Assembly (NCBI GenBank): GCA_003990745.1
Contig: RBNI01002013.1
Span: forward strand, 1 to 20,042
Source: Jimgerdemannia flammicorona
Lineage: Eukaryota; Mucoromycota; Endogonomycetes; Endogonales; Endogonaceae
Direction of reading: 5' to 3'
Length of the DNA: 20,042 bases
A program made the translations under genes and the position numbers. A model generated the notes under the pieces. It was given only the letters and a program-made list of their open reading frames with translations, was not told where the DNA came from and did no database searches. Below are positions 1-9,138 of this stretch, piece by piece. How positions within the stretch are numbered: position 1 is the first letter of the stretch; each line of letters starts with the position of its first letter.

Positions 1-33
1 AAAAAAAAAAAAGGGGGGGGGGAAAGGAGAGAG

Positions 34-61
<28 letters not shown>
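1..61. repeat. Low-complexity A/G tract at window start
   Basis: A run of 12 A is followed by 10 G, a short purine stretch and about 26 A. There is no coding content. Because the window also ends in a run of ten C, this may mark an assembly break at a homopolymer rather than a biological boundary. Confidence 0.8.
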
Positions 62-64
<3 letters not shown>

Positions 65-117
65 GATCTTCGGCACTTCCCCCGCAAAATTTAAATGGCT
101 AGAACGAACTATGGCAC

Positions 118-666
118 TTGGTAATTATAGTTCTGTGGGTAGATCTTTTCTATGTTAGCGCCAAAATCCTCGGATGCATCCTAGATCGTTTGGTGAAATT
201 GGACCGTCATATCTTCCAAGCTTTGCATTTTGAGCGATCGTTTCCTTATTATGAGATCGCCAAGGAACAAGTTCAAGGGGATAGAAACGCCCTGCTTTGA
301 ACCTTATTGCATGTTACCAAACGGGTTGCTATTTCCCAATTTGTATTCGAGCAGAGAATAGCAATAGGTGACAAACTTGAGCATCCGCAATGCAATAAGT
401 GCTGTACAACAACGCTCACGAATCCCCTTGATCTATCGTCTGCATGAAAGGGCTGTACTCGCTGTCGGGTGAACTTCTGTGCTCTGTGCCTCCTCTCCAA
501 AGTTATTTCGAGTGTTTTTTTGGATGTAACCAATTTCCCTCGTGCTGTGGTCCCTCGCATTGGGAATGTCGTGCAAATTTTTCAGGTGCATTCAAAAGTT
601 CGGCGAAAAAAGATCGCGCCCATCACCCCCACCCCCCCCCCAACCGTCTTGGATCGTCTACGATAA
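118..666 (+). pseudogene. Decayed reading frame with clustered cysteines, possibly an RBR-type zinc-binding relic
   Basis: One frame stays open over about 183 codons apart from two TGA stops, at 298-300 and 445-447. Around 391-489 it has Cys codons at 391, 400, 403, 454, 463, 478 and 487. The last four form C-x2-C-x4-C-x2-C, with Gly before the first Cys and Phe before the third. That spacing resembles the second half of the RING2/IBR domain in RBR E3 ubiquitin ligases, where GC...C-x2-C-x4-FC-x2-C is common, with a few residues apparently missing. The rest of the frame (a basic, helix-like N-terminal part and a Pro-rich end next to a ten-C run at 632-641) is not recognised. Both stops could come from a single transition (CGA to TGA). 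The frame persistence is directly visible; the RBR identity is inference. It could equally be an unrelated Cys-rich relic. Confidence 0.3.
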
Positions 667-792
667 CCCCAGTAATCCAGAATTGGCACTGCATATGCAG
701 AACTTAGCCGCTCCGAAGAAGTGCGCAGAAATCCCTTGAAGCGATAGATAGATACATCATTCGATGGAATCAAGTCTTCGTTCCTCTTTTTT

Positions 793-834
793 AAATAATA
801 ATAAAATAATAATAATATATTTCTTTTACATATA
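793..834. repeat. AAT-rich microsatellite
   Basis: Short interrupted runs of AAT/ATA triplets followed by TATA-like sequence. Simple repeat with no coding signal. Confidence 0.6.
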
Positions 835-861
835 TACTTCTAACATCCAATAAATAAAACC

Positions 862-2110
862 CATGCATTAGCGTTCGATCAATGTTTGTTGGCAGAGCAT
901 TACTGCAAGTATCTGAATAGCTTGATGTGCCAGGCCAATACACAGCCTGCTTTAGTAACGGCGAGCACCACGGGAGGATCTCCCACTCTTTCCTAGTTCT
1001 CGGTCGAACATAAATCCATCTCCACATAATGTCGGGCCTCAGTGGCATGCCAAATTTCTATTATTGCCCTTGGCCAATACCTCAATATGTTTGAATTGGT
1101 GTTGACAGCATCGAGACCGAGCAACGATGAATGATAAGAAAAAGTCGGTTTGTAATGTTATAGATCCCATTGCGAGCAACGAATCCTTCCTGCAAGCAAA
1201 TTTATAGCCCCATCAACAACATTCTCATTTACATTGCCAGACTTCGTCTAATGGGTTCGTTGACCATATACCTCAAATAGCCGTATGTCCTTTCTATGGC
1301 CTACTTATCCAACATACCTGTAAAGCCTACTAAAAACGCGCCACGCTGGCGGCCCGATTACAAAGTCTGGAAGTTTTATCTCGGCAATGGGAACTGGATT
1401 GCCTCACGAGTAGATCAGTTGCTCGTCTCGTTACAGATAGATTCCAGGTTTACATAACTTGCGGACCACCTCGACAAGCTACACAAGAAAGGCGATCCGG
1501 CTCTTGACGCTCGCACCAGGCATTACCGTTGAATATAATGCCCCAAGACAGGGATTAATAATTTTACCCGGCTGGATATGCGACAAATTTCCAACCAGGC
1601 AGTCCTGGAAGTGGCGAATCAAGCATTCAAAACACCTAATTACGTGAAGCCCATGCCACCTCCTTCGCAGGCCTGTGTTTTCGCAAACACAGGACATCAC
1701 CAAAAGTGAACATCCCGGGAGGAAACACATCCGAAGATGCGTTGGATCCATGGGTACTTGAGCTATCCCCCCCCCCCCCCCTTTGTTTATCACGTTGTAA
1801 TTAACAAGTAATCCGAACATTGTAAATACCCTTCTTGGCGGTGCATCCAATTCCCAGGTATTTCCAGGTGTACCATAACCTTCCTGCTCGGGCAATATCC
1901 ACTAACACTTCCTATCCAAGAATAGCTCACCGGAACTTTCGAATGGTGCACCGTAATCATGGCATGTCAATGCTAAAATTTCCGCGGCAACACGGTGTTC
2001 TAACCCGCTCGTGGGCCTGCCCAAACGTCCGTCGACGGATTTCGGCTGCCAACCCCGGTTTTTCATGCGAAGCCTTATGAGACGGATCCAAAAACTAACG
2101 TTAGTTTGAC
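862..2110. other. Unclassified, probably decayed coding DNA
   Basis: No intact gene is visible, but coding-like pieces persist on the plus strand. One frame from 862 to 1131 is broken only by a TAG and a TAA. Another from about 1335 is broken by one stop and has an aromatic/basic stretch (WRPDYKVWKFYLGNGNW). Base composition is near 50% GC, unlike the AT-rich intergenic DNA farther on. A minus-strand open stretch (1479-1895) runs through a 15-C homopolymer at 1767-1781 and reads poly-Gly there, so I do not treat it as a gene. No domain was recognised on either strand. The best description is the relic of one or more genes. Confidence 0.3.
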
Positions 2111-2740
2111 GAACCATTCGAAGATGGATATATGAGGCGAAGTTTATTAAAAACTACCTTATGGCCTATCTGGATTTGAAAAAATTCATCTCATATGATT
2201 AGCTCCTCCGGAGCCAGTTAGTAAGGTTGTGTGAAACAGTGACAGCGGTAGCACAAACCACGAGGGGCTACGATTTGGTCTGGGAAGGATTAGCGAACGT
2301 CTTGGAAATGATCTTGGAGAGTGGAGTCGGTTGCATATCTGTCGCCGAGAACCTACCGTTTTGTATCATAGCTTTGATATATTTTCCGTATCAATAAACC
2401 TAAACGAAGATGTGTTATAATCTGCGATTATCAGCATGTGCATGGTGGGATGTGTGTGATTGTGAACTAAATTGAATTCTATTCGTGACAACGTGCTCTT
2501 TTCCCGTACACACATTATTATGAGCTTTCTCTTGCAAATCTATTTTTGTCATCGAGTTGAAGGATCCCAGAAAAGTTAGGGATCCCAGAAGACGTGTTCT
2601 TCGAACCAAAGTCGATCCGATGTGCCCATACCTTCCCTTGGTGGTGAATAATAGGGTTTGCGGAGTTGAGACCCTGCACGGGCTGAAAAATGAACCGCGA
2701 GGTGTAAAGAGTGAGCAGTTGAAATGAGAAATCACATTTT
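2111..2740. other. Intergenic region upstream of the MFS gene
   Basis: No supported gene. It contains a degenerate repeat (about 2186-2290) resembling 5315-5440, a short direct repeat of an 11-bp GGATCCCAGAA-type word near 2564 and 2580, and AT-rich stretches. Confidence 0.5.
2186..2290 (+). repeat. Diverged direct repeat, copy A
   Basis: Shares ordered blocks with 5315-5440: GGAGCCAGTTA, then GTAAGGTTGTG-GAAAC, then ACGATTTGGT, with unequal spacers. Copy B lies just after the intact MFS gene, so copy A may be the downstream flank of an older, lost duplicate. Confidence 0.4.
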
Positions 2741-2945
2741 GGAAATTTCGTTCACAAATAAGCGCAAATAAACTAATTAATTAGCTGCCGACCGTAAATG
2801 GGTGCCATGGAAGTCCGAGATCGGTAATCCATCGGCAGGACAAGTGACACATTCTAGTAAACGAGAGCGCGTACCTACTTATAAAGTCCATGTGAGAGAC
2901 GACCAGTTGTCGTTTCTTTTCACCTGGAAAGTTGATCGCTCCACC

Positions 2946-4926
2946 ATGCCAACACCACCAAACAGCATCGAAAAAATCGTGAAAGAGAAGAGTAGTGTTG
3001 CGGGAATCCCCGCCGCACGTGCTTCAACGCCAACCCCCGCCGCACGCGCTTCAATGCCAACCCCCGCCGCACGCGCTTCAACGCTAACCCTCACCCCAAC
3101 CACCCACGCATCGCTGTCAAACGCGGCGCCACCAAGACCGTTTCTATTGAAGTTTCGCTCTTCCAAATTCTTCGTCCTGACGACAGTGAGCCTGGCCCTC
3201 TTCACCGACGTAAGCCGCGTAATGTTCATTGAGTTTTATCGTCGGATGTGCTTTGAACTTCACCGATCTAACATTTGATTCGCTGTTCGTACGTTTGCTT
3301 CAACTAGATTATTGTATATGGCATCATCATACCAATCATGCCATTCATCATTCAAGGCATCTACAGCGGGGTAGGCTACGACCCCAACATAGACCCTTAC
3401 ATTGTCTCCGAAAATTCAGCCTCTACTGCACGAGACACCGGCATCCTTCTCGCGGCATACGCGGTGGGCCTGCTCGGTGGCTCGCCCGTCTTCGGGATCA
3501 TGGGAGATCGCACCCTAACGCGTCGATTCCCAATGTTGATGGGCATGCTCGGCATGATCCTGTCGACGATAGTCCTCATGTTTGCCAATTACTACTGGCT
3601 CTTACTCATCGCCCGTTTCGCACAAGGCATCTCTGCCGCTTGTATATGGACCCTCGGATTGAGCCTCGTCGCTGATATTATTCCGGCGTCCGAACTCGGC
3701 GTGGAGATGGGCAAGGTCATGGTGTCATATTCGGTGGGGATGTTGGCTGGGCCGCCGATCGGTGGAGGTAGGCAGGCTGAACTTTGCGTTAGACCACGAC
3801 ATGGATTTCCACGCATTATCGGTCATGTTTGATAGCTCACGTTAATTCTCTGTTACCAATCCTTTTTTTAGCCCTGTACGCTCAACTAGGGCCCAGGGCG
3901 CCGTTCATTTTCTGTACCATCATCGCCATGACCGATTTTATCTTTCGTCTTCTGGTTGTTGAGAAGCGAAATGCCCCAAAGGAATGGTTTGACAATGACG
4001 ACGTCGAAAAAGCAGGGACTCTCTCAGCATCAGAGATATCCGAAAAGATCAACGTTCCCACAGAGAAGAGTGGCATCTCGGCCACCGCCTTAGACACCGT
4101 CATCGGTGCCGACAACGCGAACGAGAACAAACTAGAGACCACTACGACCTCAGCCGCGTCCGGAACTCTTGCCCGCCAAGAGGTGCAAACGCTCAGACTC
4201 ATCATGAACCCGCGCATGATTTCCGCCCTCATCGTGACTATTGTCAACTCCTTCCTCTATGGTGCCCTCGAGCCCACCGTCACGCTCCGCCTGGCCACGG
4301 AGTGGGGGCTCAACACCGGCTCGATCGGTCTGGTCTTCATCGCCCATGTTGTGCCCGGGTTCATTTGCGGGCCCGGTGCGGGGTGGGTGAGCGACAAGTA
4401 CGGGCCCAGGATTGTCGTTCTGGTCAGCATGATATTGACTGCCCTATGCACCATCCTGTTGGCGCTGCCGAACAAGGATACGGGGCTGTGGCCGTTGATT
4501 GTTGGATTGGTATTGATCGGTGGCGTTGGCGCTGCCTTCTTGTCACCTGTGTTGGCGGAAATTGCGGCTGTGGTGAATATGCAGGGAGGTCGGGAGGGCG
4601 ATGGGTTCGCGCGGAGTTACGCTATCTTTAACATGGCATTCAGTGTTGGTAAGTTTGGTAATCCAATTTTTTTTTATTTTATTTTTATTTTATTTTAATG
4701 AATTCGCTTGAAACCTTATAACTCATCTTGTTCACTCATCATAACAATAGGTTATCTGGTTGGCCCCACCACCAGTGGTATTGTGTATGGACAGTACGGC
4801 TTTTTCTGGGTCACCATCATGATCGCGGCCTTGATTTTCGCGACCGTTCCGATCGTCTACTTTTTCACCGGTACTCCGGGCCCCTTAATCCAGCGGAAAG
4901 TGACCCGTCCTCCAACTCCGGCATGA
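2946..4926 (+). CDS. MFS transporter, DHA1-type (drug:H+ antiporter / SLC18-like), four exons
   Basis: Exons 2946-3209, 3308-3767, 3872-4648 and 4751-4926 join to 1677 nt (558 aa). The introns (98, 104 and 102 nt) are GT-AG and keep the frame. The ATG was chosen for its CACCATG context. The N-terminus (about 80 aa) is an Ala/Thr/Pro-rich cytosolic tail with a 3 x 27-bp repeat. Membrane segments start at the end of exon 1 and continue into exon 2. MFS motif A is seen as GIMGDRTLTRRFP and motif C as SVGMLAGPPIGG, the antiporter signature. A charged central loop with an acidic and Ser/Thr-rich stretch (about 4000-4180) separates the two six-helix halves. The second half contains a motif-A-like GAGWVSDKYGPR. 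Role by family: proton-coupled efflux of small molecules at the plasma or vacuolar membrane; the substrate is unknown. No stops or frameshifts. A damaged tandem copy follows at about 6.9-8.5 kb. Confidence 0.9.
3011..3091 (+). repeat. 3 x 27-bp minisatellite in MFS exon 1
   Basis: Units start at 3011, 3038 and 3065, each encoding roughly PAARASTPT. The paralogous pseudogene near 6920 has a single unit, so the N-terminal tail length varies between copies. Confidence 0.85.
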
Positions 4927-5474
4927 ACGATTTGCTCTTTATCTTGTTTTTGACAGTTTATTTGATGAAAATTTCGTGCCATCCGATATATTCAGTTTAA
5001 TGTTTCTCTGCACGCTGGCAGAACTGCCGGTCGCACCGAACATTTTTTAGAACATTTAGTCTTGACATAGTCCCCCTTTGAAAAGTAGTACATAGTTTGA
5101 TTTTTATAATATAATGTATCATAAGAACTTGCTGGAGTGGATTGATATCACTGAGTTCTCACACATCATTGGGAAACAGTCAATACATGTAGAACCGGTT
5201 TCCAGTGAATATGATGTGATCTTGCAATTATGGCTTTGGTAAATGCGAGGGCCATGGAACGTCATAACAAACTGAAGTATCTTGGCATTCAGAGAAATGT
5301 CAAATGGGGAAACTTGTTAACTCATCTTGTGATTATGGCCCATTTTAAGGAGCCAGTTAAACGCAGAGGAGTAAGGTTGTGGGAAACGTGATTTCGACTA
5401 CGCGGGAACTAACGATTTGGTGAACTTTGAAGGGTGAGTGGGTTCGGATCGAGCCAGCTGATGTCTTAAGAACC
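4927..5474. other. Intergenic region after the MFS gene
   Basis: Holds the MFS 3' flank and the repeat copy B. No ORF with coding character and no RNA gene was recognised. Confidence 0.6.
5315..5440 (+). repeat. Diverged direct repeat, copy B
   Basis: Partner of 2186-2290, sharing the same three ordered blocks. It lies in the downstream flank of the intact MFS gene. Confidence 0.4.
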
Positions 5475-5502
5475 CTGAAAAGTGACATATTATATGCGGA
5501 TT

Positions 5503-6060
5503 CAAAATCTGGATTTTATTATTTCAGCAACCTATTCTATTTACAGATTAGAACATGTGATGTATAATATATCAATTCTAAAACATACCATCAATAAAAG
5601 AACCCTACTTATTTATAAATGGTAAAATTTACAAATAATAACAACATTAGTTTCAGCTCTTGCTAAAAACCTCATCAATAGACTAAAACTATCCAGACCA
5701 GCTATTAGCAAAAAACAAATACTATAATACTAAAATAAGATTTATATAATCAACTTATATAATATTGAAAAAAAAAAAAAATTCTACTTTATTATAAATC
5801 ATTGATATCTTACTATCTATCTCCCATACTATTCAATATTATATTTATAATATCTATTTATTACAAAAGTAACAATTCTTATTATAACACTCTCTTTAAA
5901 CTTATTTTAAGTAAAATCTAATACTTCAACATTCAAACCTATACCATATTTACAAACTATAAACTAAAACATTATCTATAGATATTTAAATCAAAATACC
6001 TCTAAAAAAAGTTTATCTTTCAAAATAAATAAACGTTCTTATATACAAACATATCAGATA
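5503..6060. other. Very AT-rich, G-poor core
   Basis: Mostly A, T and some C on the plus strand, with conspicuously few G. Contains a run of 14 A near 5767. No coding frame on either strand. It could be the mutated remains of transposon DNA. Confidence 0.6.
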
Positions 6061-6065
6061 TTATA

Positions 6066-6232
6066 CTCAACTTTTAGATGACAATGACAACAAAAAAGAG
6101 TAGAGATGACGAAAAAAGAATGAAAAAGATTTTTTTAAAAAAAAAAAGATTGAAAAGAGTAAAAAAAAGGAAAGAAGTAAAGAAAGGATGAAGGTAGTGA
6201 AGAAAGATGAAAAAAGGATGAAGGGTAGATAT
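6066..6232 (+). repeat. Purine-rich tract
   Basis: Nearly all A and G, with repeated GATGA, AAAGA and GGATGAAGG words. Non-coding appearance; lies inside the 5475-6713 element. Confidence 0.6.
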
Positions 6233-6239
6233 GGCACTG

Positions 6240-6335
6240 CGCGTACGCTATCAGAGCGCTTCAGTGTACGCTATCACGCCATTCATGCGTTTCAGCCATT
6301 CATGTGTTTCAACGTACGCTAGAATACGCGCAAGG
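6240..6335 (+). repeat. Short direct repeats
   Basis: The word GTACGCTATCA occurs twice (near 6243 and 6266), CGTACGCTA a further time near 6313, and GCCATTCATG-GTTTCA twice (near 6279 and 6295). They could be protein-binding subterminal repeats of the surrounding element. Confidence 0.55.
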
Positions 6336-6579
6336 GTTCGACGGTAGGGGTGGAGACGACGGTTGGTAGAGCGCGATCGCCATAGAATATGGCGAGGGAA
6401 CCCGTTAAATAATTTAAATAATTTGACAGAGAGAAATTGGGGGGATTTCGCCGAAGCGCAAAATGCGTTCTGCGAAATGCAATGTTGTGACGTTCTAGCC
6501 CAGTGTGACTCATGAAACATGCTACAAACTCCCAAGACGGACTAACGCCCAAGACAAACCTACACCTATTAGTTAGTTT

Positions 6580-6604
6580 AGCCTGGCAGCCAGCCTGCCA
6601 GGCT
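6580..6604. repeat. Perfect small inverted repeat
   Basis: Arms of 10 bp (AGCCTGGCAG and its complement) around a 5-nt spacer, able to form a GC-rich hairpin. It lies near the right end of the 1.24-kb element. Confidence 0.7.
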
Positions 6605-6824
6605 GGACGAGTTGGTTTACGTACTATTTCTTCGCCAGCAATTGTAAGGTTGTAGAACGATACAAGGAACGTGCTATCAGAATCCGCATATAGCATAATG
6701 GATCACTTTTCAGACTAAGGTTGCTCTACCACGCTTCCCTTGGGGAATTAACTAGCGATAGATCCGACTTTTTCAGGTTACAGACCACCTATCATAGCTT
6801 GATATATATATATATATCCCCTTT

Positions 6825-8466
6825 AGGAAATTCCGTTCACGGATGATACACGTGACATTCGCTAGTAAAACGAGACATATCAATTCGTGGAAGAAGAGAA
6901 GAGTAGTGTTGGGGGAATTCCCGCCGCACGCGCTTCAAAGCCAACCGCCCACGAATCGCGGCGCCACCAAGACCGTTTCTATTGAAGTTCCGCTCTTCCA
7001 AATTTTTCGTCCTGACGACAGTGAGCCGGCCCTCTTCACCGATGTAAGACGCATAATGTTTTTGGGATTTATCATCGGATGTGATTTGAACTGCACCTAC
7101 AGAATCTAACGTTTGATTTGCTGTTCGTACGTTCGTTTCAACTAGGTTATTGTATATGGCATCATCATACCAATCATGCCATTCATCATTCAAGGCATAA
7201 ACAGCGAGGTAGGCTACGACCCCAACGTAGACCCTTACGCTGTCTCCAAAAATTCAGCCTCTACTGCACGAGACACCGGTATCCTCTCGCGGCGTACGCG
7301 GTGGACCTACTCGGCTTCGGGATCATAGGAGATCGCTTCCTAACACGTCGATTCCCAATGTTGATGGGCATGCTCGGCATGATCCTGTCGACGATACTCG
7401 TGCTTTCCAATTACTACTGGCTCTTGCTCATCGCCCGTTTCGCACAAGGCGTCTCCGCCACTTGTGTATGGACCCTCGGATTGAGCCTCATCGCTGATAT
7501 TATTCGGGCACTCGAACTCGGCGTGGAGATGGGCAAGATCATGGTGTCGTATTCGGTGGGGTTGTTGGCTGGTCCGCCGATTGGTGGAGGTAGGATGAAC
7601 TTGTGCGTTAGACTACGACATGGATTTCCATGTATTATATCGGTCGTGTTTGATAAGTTCATGTCAATTCTTTGTTACCGATCCCTCCCTTTTTTTTATG
7701 TTAGCCCTGTACGCTCAACTAGGGCCCAAGGCGCCGTTTATTTTCAGTACCATCCTCGCTGATGATTTTATCTTCCGTCTTCTGGTTGTTGAGAAGCGAA
7801 ATACCCCAAAGGAATGGTTTGACAATGACGACGTCGAAAAAGTAGCGACTCCCTCAGTAACAGGGATATCCGAAAAGATCAACGTCCCCACAGAGAAGAA
7901 TAGCATCTTGGCTACCGTCTCAGACACCGCCATTGGTACCGACAACGCGAACGAGAACAAAATAGAGACGACCTCAGCCGCGTCCGGAACCCTTGCCCGC
8001 CAAGAGGTGCAAACGCTCAAACTCATCATAAACCCGCGCATGATTTTCGCCCTCGTCGTGGCGATTCTCAACTCCTTTCCTCTACGGGACCCTCGAGCCC
8101 ACCATCACGCTCCGCCTGGCCACAGAGGGGGGGGGGGTTCAAAACCGGCTCGATCGGCCTGGTCTTTATCGCCCATGTCATTTGTGGGCCCAGTCAGATG
8201 CGGGATGGGTGAGGGTGAGTGACAAGTACGGACCCAGGATCGTCGTTCTGATTACCATGATATTGACCGCCACATGCACCATCTTGTTGGCGCTGCCGAA
8301 CAAGGATACGGGACTCTGGTCGTTGATTGTTGGATTGGTATTGGTCGGTGGTGTTAGCACTGCGTTCTTGTCGCCCGCGTTGGCGGAAATTGCGGCTGTG
8401 GTGAATATGCAGGGAGGTCGGGAATCGCGCGGAGTTACGCTATCTTTAACATGGCATTCAGTTTTA
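6825..8466 (+). pseudogene. Tandem MFS transporter paralogue, inactivated and truncated
   Basis: Homologous to the MFS gene at 2946-4926 from its promoter (about 6825) through three exon equivalents: exon 1 remnant about 6891-7043, exon 2 7146-7589, exon 3 7705-8466. Introns at 7044-7145 and 7590-7704 keep GT-AG ends at matching places. Damage visible against the intact copy: loss of the segment holding the start codon; a 1-nt deletion near 7030; a 1-nt deletion near 7285 and a 12-nt deletion near 7313; an extra T near 8078; a G run expanded to 11 at 8127-8137; deletions near 8180 and 8425. The third intron begins (GTGAGT at 8467) but is interrupted at 8527 by the large transposon, and the fourth exon is absent. 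Motif A and motif C remain readable in exon 2. Confidence 0.9.
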
Positions 8467-8482
8467 GTGAGTTTGACAATCC

Positions 8483-8508
8483 AAAAAAAAAAAAAAAAAA
8501 AAAAAAAA
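8483..8508. repeat. Run of 26 A in the pseudogene's third intron
   Basis: The equivalent intron of the intact copy (about 4662-4697) has a T-rich tract instead. The run lies 18 bp before the transposon end. Confidence 0.9.
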
Positions 8509-8575
8509 GAGTTCTCTTGAAACATTAGAGCCGCTCAAAGTTCGATCCGAAAATGATCGCATCCATTTTTATCTA

Positions 8576-8612
8576 GAGCGCCTTCCATTTTCATCGTGAG
8601 CGCCTTCTAATT
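8576..8612 (+). repeat. Subterminal direct repeat, 22-bp spacing
   Basis: The word GAGCGCCTTC occurs at 8576 and 8598, and the mirrored pair occurs in the right arm. Such paired words near transposon ends can be transposase or Myb-protein binding sites; that role is inference. Confidence 0.5.
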
Positions 8613-9138
8613 TTGGATGGAACCCTAACCCTGGCTGAATTAGGTGAACTCTATGACCCGTAATCTGATTTTAATGTTCTTGGGCCCATTAGAAAGCCCT
8701 TGATAATGTGGTTCTAACAAGCTTAAGAACATTAAATTTGGATGATATTCTGTAGAGTTATGATTGAAAACATCCAAATTTCTATAATGCAGCCTTAATT
8801 ATAGATCACTAATGATTTTGGCCTTAATTTGGGTCTGATTAAAGGTCATGATTATTAGTGGCCTACAAACAATTTGCCTTATTTCTCAACAACCTATCAT
8901 CCGGATTTGATGTTCCTAGGCTCATTAAAAATCCATGAATATTGGGATTGCAGTACACTATATTTTATAAAATTTGGATAATAAGTCATTGAGAAATGAA
9001 GCAAAATATTTAAATCATACAAATCTATTAAATGGCCTTAAATTACAGACCACTAATAATCTCAGCCTTAATTTGGGACTGCTATCTTAGTTACTGGCCT
9101 CTGATTTAAGGCCAGAATTATGATTTAGCTCAGTCAAG

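Larger units (their letters stand above)
5475..6713. mobile_element. Decayed 1.24-kb element with short terminal inverted repeats
   Basis: The left end (5475-5502) begins CTGAAAAGTGA and runs to TATGCGGATTC. The reverse complement of the right end (6680-6713) begins with the same 11 bases and ends with the same 11, with about 6 extra bases in between. Between them lie an AT-rich G-poor core, a purine-rich tract and short direct repeats. No transposase is recognisable; a 125-codon minus-strand frame (6319-6696) starts inside the right repeat but has no known motif. No clear target-site duplication was found. It is probably a non-autonomous DNA transposon; family not assigned. Confidence 0.55.

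Noticed and set aside
1479..1895. 138-codon minus-strand frame
   Set aside because: It runs through a 15-base homopolymer giving poly-Gly, has no recognisable domain, and overlaps better coding-like pieces on the other strand.
4302..4631. Alternative frame inside MFS exon 3
   Set aside because: Arg/Cys-rich shadow frame of the transporter with no independent signal.
6319..6696. 125-codon minus-strand frame starting within the right repeat of the 1.24-kb element
   Set aside because: No known motif, and the composition looks like chance translation. Kept only as a mention under the element.
8483..8508. Poly-A run as the tail of a retroposed copy
   Set aside because: The MFS pseudogene keeps its introns, so it is a DNA-level duplicate. 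The run is inside an intron and the intact copy has a T-rich tract at that place.
8630..8642. Telomere-like CCCTAACCCT word in the left arm and its mirror in the right arm
   Set aside because: Only about one and a half units, embedded in unique arm sequence, and present in both arms by copying. Not a telomere or an array.
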